Shown here: one piece after another, positions 24,678 to 32,064 of the stretch | Numbering within the stretch: position 1 is the first letter of the stretch | How the letters are laid out: every line of letters starts with the position of its first letter | Source of the DNA: Gammaproteobacteria bacterium RIFOXYD12_FULL_61_37 | GTDB lineage: Bacteria; Pseudomonadota; Gammaproteobacteria; Chromatiales; Chromatiaceae | Assembly: GCA_001801995.1 (NCBI GenBank) | Contig: MGZB01000018.1 | Coordinates: 1-64,000 of the forward strand | Direction of reading: 5' to 3' | DNA length: 64,000 nt | The notes under the pieces: generated by a model | The model's database searches: none | What the model saw: only the letters and a program-made list of their open reading frames with translations | Told to the model about the DNA's origin: nothing | Translations under genes and position numbers: made by a program

Positions 24678-25052
24678 TCAATCCACCAGGTCATCCAGAT
24701 CGACGCGCAACGCCCCGGCCAATTTGACCAACGTGTCAACGCTGCATTTACTGGCGCCGTTCTCAAGCTGCCAGATGAATTGCTTGGTGACCCCCGCCGC
24801 CACGGCCAACTGCTCTTGCGTCAAGCCCCGGTGATTCCGCCATACCTTGATAGAATTAACGCCATCCAAGAGTTGATCCACCACCGCCGAAGGAATCAGC
24901 TCTTCCCTCCCCGCCGCAAGATCGGCCTTGAACTCTCGCACCAGCGCCAAGTCCATTTCATCCTCAAGATGCTCGACCAGCTTCAGGTAATCGCCATAAG
25001 GAATGACGGCATATTCCGGCGCGCCGTCCCGCTCGATGATCTGTGCCTTCAT
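24678..25052 (-). CDS. HigA/XRE-type antitoxin with N-terminal toxin-binding region
   Basis: A 124-residue helix-turn-helix protein. The C-terminal XRE domain (about 62-120) reads IKVWRNHRGLTQEQLAVAAG followed by QFIWQLENGASKCSVDTLVKLAGAL, read in two parts. The N-terminal half (VIPYGDYLKLVEHLEDEMDL) resembles the Phd/toxin-binding parts found in antitoxins of RelE-type toxins. ATG 25052 overlaps the stop of the relE fragment (ATGA), as expected for a toxin-first pair. Since the toxin is truncated, the antitoxin is an orphan. It shows no sign of damage itself. Confidence 0.8.
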   Translation of the reverse strand: MKAQIIERDGAPEYAVIPYGDYLKLVEHLEDEMDLALVREFKADLAAGREELIPSAVVDQLLDGVNSIKVWRNHRGLTQEQLAVAAGVTKQFIWQLENGASKCSVDTLVKLAGALRVDLDDLVD

Positions 25053-25240
25053 TTGTAAATCCCGCCTCTTGATCCGATATCCACAACTGCAATAATCAAC
25101 CGCGCCTCCTCCAGCGTGTACACCACGCGCCAATCCCCCACCCGCAAGCGATACCCCTCCATCCCCGACAACCTCTTCACGTGGGACATGGACTCTGGCG
25201 ACTGCGCCAACTGATCTATCTTGCCTTTGATCAGCGAGGT
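25049..25240 (-). pseudogene. RelE/ParE toxin truncated at its 5' end
   Basis: Reading the minus strand, the open frame gives SLIKGKIDQLAQSPESMSHV and then KRLSGMEGYRLRVGDWRVVY, ending IGSRGGIYK. This is the C-terminal two thirds of a RelE-type toxin, including the RVGDWRV-Y core. The frame meets a stop and the left end of the IS110-family element at about 25240. The missing N-terminus is not found on the far side of the element, so a later rearrangement removed it. The stop overlaps the antitoxin start. Confidence 0.8.
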
Positions 25241-25340
25241 AGGTTAATGGTATGGACTCCTCCCCTCCCCAACCGGCATCGCGCTGTGCCAAAGTGGGAG
25301 CACTGAACCACCACCTGAAACGGGAAGAGGAGAAGTCACC

Positions 25341-26363
25341 ATGAAGATTACAACGGTTGGTTTTGATCTGGCAAAGAACGTATTCCAGGCGCACGGCGTA
25401 GATGAGCGGGGACAGGTGAAATTGAAAAAGACCCTCAAGCGTGCCCAGGTATTGCCCTTTTTCGCCAACCTGCCGCCTTGCCGGATTGGCATGGAAGCCT
25501 GCGCGGGAGCGCACTACTGGGCGCGGGAACTGGCGAAGCAGGGGCATGAGGTCAAACTGATCGCCCCGCAGTTCGTCAAGCCCTACGTCAAGGGCAACAA
25601 GAATGACGCCAACGACGCGGAAGCGATCTGCGAGGCAGTGGGGCGTCCCAACATGCGGTTCGTGCCAGTCAAGACCGTGGAACAGCAAGACCTGCAAGCC
25701 TTGCACCGGGTGCGTAGCGGGCTGGTAAAGGAACGGACAGCCACCGTCAACCAGACACGCGGGCTCCTGGGCGAATACGGCATCGTCATCGGCAAAGGCA
25801 TCACCCAGGCGCGGCGGCGCCTGCCGGAGATCCTCGAAGACGCCGAAAACAACCTGAGCGACCCGGCGCGGGAGTTGTTTGCCGAACTCCGGCAACAGAT
25901 CGTCCACCTGGACGAGCAAGTCGCGAAATACCAGAGCCAGATCGAAGCCATCTGCCGGGAGAGCGCCGCCTGCCGGAAGCTCCTGAAGGTCAATGGGATA
26001 GGACCTCTCAGTGCCACCGCGATGGTGGCGTCGGTGGGCGACGGCAGCGCCTTCGAGCGGGCGCGGCAGGTCCCGGCCTGGCTGGGATTGACGCCACGGC
26101 AGGCCTCCAGTGGTGGCAAGGAGAGGCTTTTGGGGATCAGCAAGCGGGGCGACAGCTACCTGCGCACCCTGCTGATCCACGGGGCACGCGCCGTAGTCAA
26201 GGCAGCCCGGAACAAAGACGATGCCCAAAGCCGCTGGATCAACGACCTGGTGCAAAGGCGCAACCAGAACATCGCCGCCGTGGCGGTCGCCAACAAAAAC
26301 GCACGGATCGCCTGGGCGCTGTTGACGGGGGATGCGGACTACCGCGCCCCCGTGGCGGCCTGA
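25341..26363 (+). CDS. IS110-family transposase (RuvC-like DEDD recombinase)
   Basis: A 340-residue transposase. The N-terminal DEDD domain starts VGFDLAKNVFQAHGVD (first Asp at 9). The next acidic residues are in GMEACAGAHYWARELA (about 50-65) and KNDANDAEAI (about 87-96). The C-terminal transposase_20 domain has LLKVNGIGPLSATAMVASVG (about 213-232) and the catalytic Ser region ARQVPAWLGLTPRQASSGGK (about 240-260). The gene is full length with no frameshift, so the element may be active. A ribosome-binding site (GGGAAGAGGAG) precedes ATG 25341. Confidence 0.9.
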   Translation: MKITTVGFDLAKNVFQAHGVDERGQVKLKKTLKRAQVLPFFANLPPCRIGMEACAGAHYWARELAKQGHEVKLIAPQFVKPYVKGNKNDANDAEAICEAVGRPNMRFVPVKTVEQQDLQALHRVRSGLVKERTATVNQTRGLLGEYGIVIGKGITQARRRLPEILEDAENNLSDPARELFAELRQQIVHLDEQVAKYQSQIEAICRESAACRKLLKVNGIGPLSATAMVASVGDGSAFERARQVPAWLGLTPRQASSGGKERLLGISKRGDSYLRTLLIHGARAVVKAARNKDDAQSRWINDLVQRRNQNIAAVAVANKNARIAWALLTGDADYRAPVAA

Positions 26364-26636
26364 CGGGCACCGGGCCGGAAAACAATGATTTATTAACGAG
26401 CAACCCACCCCAGTTGCGAAGCACTTTTCAACGTTGATGGCAGACCGGTCAGACCGGTGTTTTCAGAAGTCCGCTCAGCGCACGGGCCTTCGAGGCCGAT
26501 AGGTTGATAGAGACGAAAACACGCGGATAACCATCAGGGCCAGAGGGAACAGAAACACCCCTCACTCACAGGCCGGATATATGGCAGCAACTGCGTTACT
26601 TGACCGACGCATCAATGACGAAAAGGCTTGCAAACG
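26364..26636 (+). ncRNA. predicted bridge-RNA region of the IS110 element
   Basis: IS110-family recombinases use a bridge RNA encoded in a non-coding end. In the IS1111-like group this lies downstream of the transposase, and here that end is the long one (about 270 bases, against about 75 upstream). Short hairpins are visible (for example CAGACCGGTCAGACCGGTGT around 26443-26462), but I could not fold it fully or identify the guide loops. The call rests on position and family knowledge. Confidence 0.3.
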
Positions 26637-26652
26637 GGAGGAGTCCATATAT

Positions 26653-26701
26653 GGGCTGAGGCACGAAGCCCAACACTTGAGGTCGGCGTTCGTTGTTGGG
26701 C
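26653..26701 (+). repeat. GGGCTGAGG-type repeat, copy 1
   Basis: GGGCTGAGGCACGAAGCCCA and the following 29 bases recur with about four changes, in inverted orientation, at 29306-29354. The start is a small hairpin (GGGCT/AGCCC). The two copies bracket the GmrSD-like gene. Confidence 0.6.
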
Positions 26702-26948
26702 TTCCTAGCGTCAGCCCAACCTCAGACCACCTGATCTCGAAGATTCTAAGCTGACTCCGTGCTTCGTGCTTTTGACCCCGTGCTTTGCCCGTTGAAGCCC
26801 CTTCGGTTCATTACCGAGTCTATCTGGAGATGGCTATAATTCCGGGTGTCGTACAGCAATAGGGCATCTCTATAAATTTTTGGTAACTGGTCAGTCTTCC
26901 CACGAATCGTCTTCGAGTAATTTCAGTTCCTGATAATCCATTTAGTGT
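26702..26948. other. spacer with a 16-codon frame after the GmrSD gene
   Basis: Most of this stretch shows nothing recognisable. On the minus strand, 7 bases after the GmrSD-like stop, an ATG at 26941 opens MDYQELKLLEDDSWED and stops at 26891. It could be a short peptide or the first codons of a truncated downstream gene. Confidence 0.3.
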
Positions 26949-29072
26949 TCAAGCATCCTGAGGTTCGCCCATCTGGCGATCAAATGACTGTCTGACCAGC
27001 CCCATTACATAGGGCAAGTCATCTTTGGAGGTAATACCGACTTCAACATCGCCATTACCCCAACGTCCGAGGTTGGTGACATCGAGGCAAATTCCTTTGG
27101 GGTCGTCGATTTCATGAAAAGGCATGTTGATTGCGAGGCGCAATCTCTTTGCTTGCGGCACCACATCAACGAAATTCTTTTCGGCCTTGTATGCGACGTA
27201 GAGCTTTAAAAATTCTTCGCTGACGCATGGGTCGAGCGCTAATACAGCCTCACTGAAGGCGTCGAACAATTCGCGCATCGGCCCTGACGCGAGATGTGGA
27301 TGATCTTCAATGCTGTATTGCTGTCTGGCCATAACAGCTATTGGGCGGTATGCGTTAAGTACATCGGGGGGCAACTTGGGAGAACACCACACTTTCGCCG
27401 CCTCTGACGCCAAACGATCCGCTCGTGCCTTAATGGCATCCTCGTTCCAAACAGTAACTTGCCCAAGGCCAAGATTCAGCTTGAGAGGGCTGTGGGCGAA
27501 TCCGACAGGGTTTCCTTCCTTATCGACGACCTGGTCACGTTTGTAAGCAAATGGGAAATCACGGTACTCGCTGTTGTATCCGGTCAGTGTGAGGTTACCC
27601 AAGGTGTGCAGCCACGTTTGCTGAATGCGCTGCCATTCAGGCCCAAGCCCTGTTTGCCATTCCTTCGACAGCGCTTCATTCTGCGGCATGATGTGTTCGA
27701 TAGTGTAATTCTCAACAACCACGCGCTCTTTCCGACCTTGGTTCTCCAGGCGGCGCAACCAAAAACTGCGGCTGCGAAAGTTATACAAATCTCGCTGTTT
27801 AATGTCGCGTTGGAATTCTTCGTCATGCGGGAAACGACGATAGGATGGCATGAGTAGGAATGCAGCTTGAACGCTTTCAAGATAACGATCTTTCTTCAGC
27901 GAACGGGACAACCCAGCGAAAGTCTTGTTCAGCGAGTTGGTTGGAATAGCACAAATTGCTCGACGGAAAACATAGCTTTCAACCAACCGTATAATCTGTA
28001 CAAGCTCGCCTGCCGTAAGACGTTCCTGTTGATAATCATTGTAGGCATCCAGAAGGAATGGGTATGAAACATCAACTTTGATCTCGCGTAAGTCATGAAA
28101 TGCCTGCTTTAGGGACGGATCAGATTCAGAACCCAAAGCTATAGCGCAGTAATAGGTTGCGTAGGCATGAATATCGGTAACGAGATCGTGCGTATCTCCC
28201 TTGAGCGAACGCGCGTAGGCCTTGAAGGCACTATAGACCTCACGCACATTCGGAATCTCTCCGGTCTTGGCAGTAAGGTAATGGCGCATAAATGCATCGA
28301 AATGAACTGCGTAGGCTGCCTGTCCAAATCCTTTCTCCATTGGACGCCAATAGGTCTTATACAATTCTGTTTGGAGCTTCGGTTCCAAACCCATAAGAAT
28401 GAAATTGCGGACCAGGTCGGCTTGGCTAAGTTCAAGGCCGGTGGAATTCATGCTCTCGAATATGAGCTGAGGGTTATCCTGAGAGCGATCCAACGCGACA
28501 TCAACGATCACCAGTTTTGCAAGCCCTTGGCAAATCGCCTCCAGTTCACTTCCATTTTGTCCGATCAATTGTTGGAATAGGGCGTAATTCTCATTGATGC
28601 GAACACTGCTCTCGGCGGGTATCGGAGTGCCATGAAGAATCGCCAGCAAGGTTTCCTTGTCCGTTTCCGAAAGAAGAAGCTTGAAATGACGTTCGCCGTC
28701 CTCGTCAGGATTGAGCAGGTAATAATTGCGTAATTTTTTTGCCGAAAATGTCTCCAGCAGCTCGCCAATTCCTTTGCTCTCAAAATGCTTGACCAGCGCC
28801 GAAATCAAAAGGGTCGCAGTAGTCAGGCGTTGCTGGCCATCAATAACCAAGAGCGCGTCTTGCTGGACAACATTTGAGAGCCCGCGCTCCACATAAACGA
28901 TAGCTCCGATGAAGTGCGCGTTGACATTGTCGTCACGGCCAGCCCGCAGCAAGTCAGCCCACAATTGGCGGCATTGTTCTTCTGTCCAGGAATAGTTTCG
29001 CTGATAAATCGGGATGACGAATTGGGGAGATTTTTTCAGGAATTTCAGCAGATTTGCTTCGGTGGCTTTCAC
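26949..29072 (-). CDS. GmrSD-type (DUF262-DUF1524) restriction protein
   Basis: A 707-residue single-chain protein. The N-terminal DUF262 (GmrS-like) domain has PIYQRNYSWTEEQCRQLW (17-34) and LVIDGQQRLTTATLLI (about 75-90), a DGQQR motif linked to nucleotide hydrolysis. The DUF1524 (GmrD-like) domain has YTIEHIMPQN (about 445-454), an HNH-type nuclease motif, and TLGNLTLTGYNSEYRDFPFA with the conserved Asn residues. The C-terminal 100 residues resemble the DUF5655-type tail. GmrSD enzymes are type IV restriction systems that cut DNA with modified, often glucosylated, bases. Here the two halves are fused, as in many genomes. It stands alone with no methylase. Spacers on both sides contain repeats, and base composition is lower in GC than the core. 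Confidence 0.87.
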   Translation of the reverse strand: MKATEANLLKFLKKSPQFVIPIYQRNYSWTEEQCRQLWADLLRAGRDDNVNAHFIGAIVYVERGLSNVVQQDALLVIDGQQRLTTATLLISALVKHFESKGIGELLETFSAKKLRNYYLLNPDEDGERHFKLLLSETDKETLLAILHGTPIPAESSVRINENYALFQQLIGQNGSELEAICQGLAKLVIVDVALDRSQDNPQLIFESMNSTGLELSQADLVRNFILMGLEPKLQTELYKTYWRPMEKGFGQAAYAVHFDAFMRHYLTAKTGEIPNVREVYSAFKAYARSLKGDTHDLVTDIHAYATYYCAIALGSESDPSLKQAFHDLREIKVDVSYPFLLDAYNDYQQERLTAGELVQIIRLVESYVFRRAICAIPTNSLNKTFAGLSRSLKKDRYLESVQAAFLLMPSYRRFPHDEEFQRDIKQRDLYNFRSRSFWLRRLENQGRKERVVVENYTIEHIMPQNEALSKEWQTGLGPEWQRIQQTWLHTLGNLTLTGYNSEYRDFPFAYKRDQVVDKEGNPVGFAHSPLKLNLGLGQVTVWNEDAIKARADRLASEAAKVWCSPKLPPDVLNAYRPIAVMARQQYSIEDHPHLASGPMRELFDAFSEAVLALDPCVSEEFLKLYVAYKAEKNFVDVVPQAKRLRLAINMPFHEIDDPKGICLDVTNLGRWGNGDVEVGITSKDDLPYVMGLVRQSFDRQMGEPQDA

Positions 29073-29305
29073 TTCTTCCCCTTAACACCTTATATGAGGC
29101 GCGGTGAGTTTTGATTCTGTGTCTTTATAGTCATGATATTACTATGGAATTGATGATTTCGCGCTCGACTGGAACCGACGTAGCTGTTCAGCTTGCGATT
29201 AGATCTGAGGCTGAGGGGTTTGGCCGAGGAACGACTTGATTACGGCGACAGTTTACTAAATACACTTAATCGCAATTATCGCTTTTGGAAGGGACACTAT
29301 TGGAA
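29073..29305. other. spacer upstream of the GmrSD gene
   Basis: No gene is seen. CGGCGACAGTTTACTAAATA at 29243-29262 repeats, with one change, the sequence at 6295-6314. The GmrSD promoter should lie at about 29085-29150, which is AT-rich, but I cannot place its boxes with confidence. Confidence 0.35.
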
Positions 29306-29354
29306 GCTCAACAACGAACGCTGACCCCGAGTGTTGGGCTTCGTACCTCAGCCC
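29306..29354 (-). repeat. GGGCTGAGG-type repeat, copy 2 (inverted)
   Basis: This is the inverted partner of 26653-26701. It is joined directly to the broken end of the duplicated GH1 gene at about 29360, so the truncation point coincides with the repeat. Confidence 0.6.
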
Positions 29355-29646
29355 AGCCTTCCAGGGGCTCGATCCGGCTCCACTCGATGGACATGCGGTA
29401 ACCCTGATGGCCCAAGGCTGCGATGAGTTCAACATCTTCCCGGTAGAGCCGGTAGTGGTCGCAGGCCTTGCCGGAGGGCGCCAGGATTTTGCGCTCCGGG
29501 TCATACTGGTAAAAATCAGGCTGCTGCTCATTGTGCCAGGACTGGGAATGGATATTGTCGCCTTCGATCTGGTGCCCGGCGGTCGCGCTGCCCCAGAGGA
29601 AGCCCTCGGGGAAGCGGATCTCCGGCAGGCTGAAAACGTCGTACAT
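29308..29646 (-). pseudogene. truncated duplicate of the GH1 beta-glucosidase gene
   Basis: ATG 29646 starts MYDVFSLPEIRFPEGFLWGS and matches the N-terminus of the complete GH1 gene (23221-24522) for about 97 residues, to RIEPLEGW. After that the frame runs into the GGGCTGAGG repeat and stops. Differences such as PEI for PPV, QYD for KDD and ALGHQG for SLGHRG show that the copies diverged for some time, so this is an old paralogue later cut, not a fresh duplication. It lies 22 bases after the deiminase gene on the same strand, and was probably once co-transcribed with it. Confidence 0.85.
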
Positions 29647-29668
29647 GGCCGATTCTCCGGGATGACCG

Positions 29669-30805
29669 CTAGGTTTTACCCAGGACACCCCTGGGCAACT
29701 GCATGGTGACGCAATGGAGGCTGCCGTACTGAAGGATCAGGGGGCGGCAGTCGATGGGGACGATTTCGCGGCCGGGGAAGGCGCTTGCCAGCCTTTCGAG
29801 CACGACGGAGTCCTCCGGGTCCTGGTAGATGGCGGCCAGCACGGCACCCCCAGGGATGGGGGTGAGGGAGGTGAGCTGGGAGCGGCAAGCTTCACCCCCA
29901 GGGATGGGGGTGAGGGGCGTGAGCTGGGAGCGGTAAGCCTCGCCATTGATGATGAGGAAATTGGCATAGCTGGCAGGGAGCTGGTCCCCCTCGGCGTTAC
30001 GGATGGGGCAGGGGGATGGCAGGGGGATCAGGCGGTAGGGCTTTCCCCCGGCGTCCCGAAAGGTCCGCAACTCATCCGCCATCGCCCGGAGCCCTGGATG
30101 GTTGGGGTCTTGGGTATCGTCGCAGGCTTGGTAGAGGATGGTGTTCGGATCGCTGAAGCGGGCAAGGGTGTCGATGTGTCCATCGGTGTCATCGCCGTCG
30201 AGGCCGCCTTCGTCGAGCCAGAGGAAGCGCCTGGCTCCGAGATGCCGGGCCAGCAGGGCCTCCATCCGCTCTTGGGTCATGCCGGGGTTGCGGGTCTCGC
30301 TAAGCAGGCAGCGGCGGGTGAGGAGCAGAGTGCCGAGGCCGTCGGTCTCGATGCCGCCGCCCTCAAGAATTAAGTCGATCCTCTCCAGCGGCGCCCCGCC
30401 GAAGGCTCCTTGTCCATGCAGCGCGGCGGTGATTCGGTTGTCGAGCCCGGCCTCGAACTTGCCGCCCCAGCCGTTGAAGCCAAAGTCGCAGAGAAAGGGT
30501 TTATCCCCCTCGAGCACCGTGATTGGGCCATGGTCGCGGGTCCAGGTGTCGTTGGAGGGGATGCAATGGAAGCGGACGTGAACCAGATTGGCGCCGGCAC
30601 CGTTCAGCAGTTTCTCAATATATCGGCGATGGGCCTCGTCCCGGCAGACCAGCAGCAACCTCTCCCGTTTCGCAATCTCGGTGGCAATCCGGACAAAGAC
30701 CGGTTCCACGGTTTGCAGATAGGGCGCCCAATCACCGCCGTCATGGGGCCAAGTCATCATCACCCCGTCCTGGGGCTCCCATTCGGCGGGAAAGCGTCGG
30801 ATCAT
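29669..30805 (-). CDS. agmatine deiminase / peptidyl-arginine deiminase-type protein with a repeat insertion
   Basis: A 378-residue PAD_porph-family enzyme that should hydrolyse agmatine to N-carbamoylputrescine and ammonia. Recognised parts are RRFPAEWEPQDGVMMTWPH (3-20), NDTWTRDHGPI (about 85-95), LEGGGIETDG (about 145-154), HIDTLARF and the catalytic Cys in QYGSLHCVTMQLPRG (about 360-374). Residues about 299-330 are an in-frame tandem repeat of 16 residues (EAYRSQLTPLTPIPGG, then EACRSQLTSLTPIPGG) not found in normal homologues. It is encoded by a 48-bp DNA repeat at 29845-29940. The insertion lies in a loop before the VLAAIYQD strand. Whether the enzyme is active is unknown. Confidence 0.85.
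   Translation of the reverse strand: MIRRFPAEWEPQDGVMMTWPHDGGDWAPYLQTVEPVFVRIATEIAKRERLLLVCRDEAHRRYIEKLLNGAGANLVHVRFHCIPSNDTWTRDHGPITVLEGDKPFLCDFGFNGWGGKFEAGLDNRITAALHGQGAFGGAPLERIDLILEGGGIETDGLGTLLLTRRCLLSETRNPGMTQERMEALLARHLGARRFLWLDEGGLDGDDTDGHIDTLARFSDPNTILYQACDDTQDPNHPGLRAMADELRTFRDAGGKPYRLIPLPSPCPIRNAEGDQLPASYANFLIINGEAYRSQLTPLTPIPGGEACRSQLTSLTPIPGGAVLAAIYQDPEDSVVLERLASAFPGREIVPIDCRPLILQYGSLHCVTMQLPRGVLGKT
29845..29940. repeat. two tandem 48-bp units inside the deiminase gene
   Basis: Units start at 29845 and 29893 with CACCCCCAGGGATGGGGGTG and differ at about five positions. Each contains the palindrome CCCCCAGGGATGGGGG. The length (48 = 16 codons) keeps the reading frame. This looks like a dispersed palindromic repeat that landed in a coding region and then duplicated. 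Confidence 0.75.
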
Positions 30806-30840
30806 GCAGGAATCCTCGATTCACTATGAAAAGAGAGCGA

Positions 30841-32064
30841 TTACTTCCACCGCCGGTGAGCCCACCACCATTGTTCGGGGTGACGCAAGACCAGAAGCTC
30901 CAGCGCCTTGTTGTAGGCGCGGGTATTGCGGCGAATCTCCTCGCTGAAGTCGTCGCAGGTGATATGGGGCAGCGCCTCTTCGAAGCGAAGAACATGGGTT
31001 CCGCCCGGCTCGCGCCAGCTTGAGGCGGGCACCACCGGGGCGCCGCTGGCCTGGGCGATCAGGGCCAGACTGCGGAAGGTGCCGGCGGCGTGGCCGAAGA
31101 ACTCGACCCGGATGCCGTCGCGCCGGCCAGCGTGCTGGTCGAAGGGAAAGACGACCAAGTCACCGGCTTCGAGCCGCTGCATGAGCCAGTCCAGGGAGCC
31201 GTTCTTGGGCAATGTGCCGAAACCGGCCCTGAGCGCGCGTTTGGCTACATAGTTTTCCAGCCAGCGCGGCTTGAAGGGCCGCCGGAGAAAGTAGAAGCGG
31301 CCCCGTGCCTCCGGAAAACGGCTGATCCCGCCCGCCGTGGCGATCTCAAAATTGCCGAAGTGCCCCGTCAGCACCAGCGCGCCCTTGCCCTGCTCCAGCG
31401 CCCTTCTCAGGGCCTCCAGATTTTCTACTCGGGCGATTTCTTCCCGCTTGGCGGCCGGCATCAGGGGATAGGTCAGAAATTCGACGATCATGCGCCAGAG
31501 ATGGCCGTAATGGGCCTGCGCCAGGCGGACGATCTCGCTCTCGGCAATGCGCCCGCCGAAGACGCGGCGCAGATTGCCGAGAATGATCTCCCGGCGGAAG
31601 GGCAGCAGGTGGTAGAGAATTCTGCCCGCCAGGGAGGGTTGGATGGCGTCGGGCACGGCCAGGGCGATGGCGGTGGCGCCGGACCGGTCATGGGTCAGGG
31701 AGAGTTCGATACGGGCGATGCGGTTCCGGCCCAGGGCGATGGCGGCATTGGCGCTGCAACGGACGCGCGGGGCGCCGTAATTGCCGCGGACCACGGAGAA
31801 ATCGGTTGCGGTGACGTTTTCCAGCGCGGTCTCGCGCGGGAACAGTTTCAGACAGGCCTCCTTGGCGGCGAATCGTGCGGCGAGCCGGGCCGCTCGACCC
31901 TGTCCTTCACCGGCGTCGTCCAGCTCCTGCGCGCTGAAGATCCGCAGCAACTCCTCGCGGGAGGCGTCGAGCAAAAGCCGCTCCATGCGAGGGATTTCGA
32001 CGCTGTCGATACCGCAGCGGTTGAAGGCGGTTTCCCGTTCGCCCTTTTCCGGGGCTTCTTTCAC
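30841..32064 (-). CDS. fusion of AcpS-type phosphopantetheinyl transferase and LpxL/HtrB-type acyltransferase
   Basis: A 407-residue two-domain protein. The N-terminal part (about 10-135) is a holo-ACP synthase-like domain with CGIDSVEIPRMERLL and the Mg-binding RLAARFAAKEACLKLF. The C-terminal part (about 140-405) is a lipid A-type acyltransferase: LTGHFGNFEIATAGG carries the H-x4-E active site and PFDQHAGRR the second block, and it ends EQWWWAHRRWK as LpxL proteins do. One polypeptide could thus arm the cluster's acyl carrier protein and transfer the finished acyl chain. GTG 32064 overlaps the stop of the ketosynthase gene (GTGA). It is the last gene of the fatty-acid cluster. Confidence 0.88.
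   Translation of the reverse strand: MKEAPEKGERETAFNRCGIDSVEIPRMERLLLDASREELLRIFSAQELDDAGEGQGRAARLAARFAAKEACLKLFPRETALENVTATDFSVVRGNYGAPRVRCSANAAIALGRNRIARIELSLTHDRSGATAIALAVPDAIQPSLAGRILYHLLPFRREIILGNLRRVFGGRIAESEIVRLAQAHYGHLWRMIVEFLTYPLMPAAKREEIARVENLEALRRALEQGKGALVLTGHFGNFEIATAGGISRFPEARGRFYFLRRPFKPRWLENYVAKRALRAGFGTLPKNGSLDWLMQRLEAGDLVVFPFDQHAGRRDGIRVEFFGHAAGTFRSLALIAQASGAPVVPASSWREPGGTHVLRFEEALPHITCDDFSEEIRRNTRAYNKALELLVLRHPEQWWWAHRRWK

Larger units (their letters stand above)
25245..26655 (+). mobile_element. IS110-family (IS1111-like) insertion sequence
   Basis: The transposase gene is bracketed by 13-bp inverted repeats near the ends: ATGGACTCCTCCC at 25253-25265 and GGGAGGAGTCCAT at 26636-26648. 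Subterminal repeats of this kind are a feature of the IS1111 group of IS110 elements, which make no clear target duplication. Exact ends are uncertain by about 10 bases. The left end interrupts the relE gene. The right end abuts a palindromic repeat (26653-26701). About 270 non-coding bases lie downstream of the transposase. The end at 67-86 of the window belongs to a related copy. Confidence 0.8.

Noticed and set aside
24678-26408. 576-codon minus-strand frame spanning the IS element
   Set aside because: Only its last 124 codons (24678-25052) encode a real protein, the antitoxin. The rest is antisense to the transposase.
29845-29940. CRISPR-like direct repeat
   Set aside because: Only two units, directly adjacent without spacers, and inside a coding frame. 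No cas gene is seen anywhere in the window.
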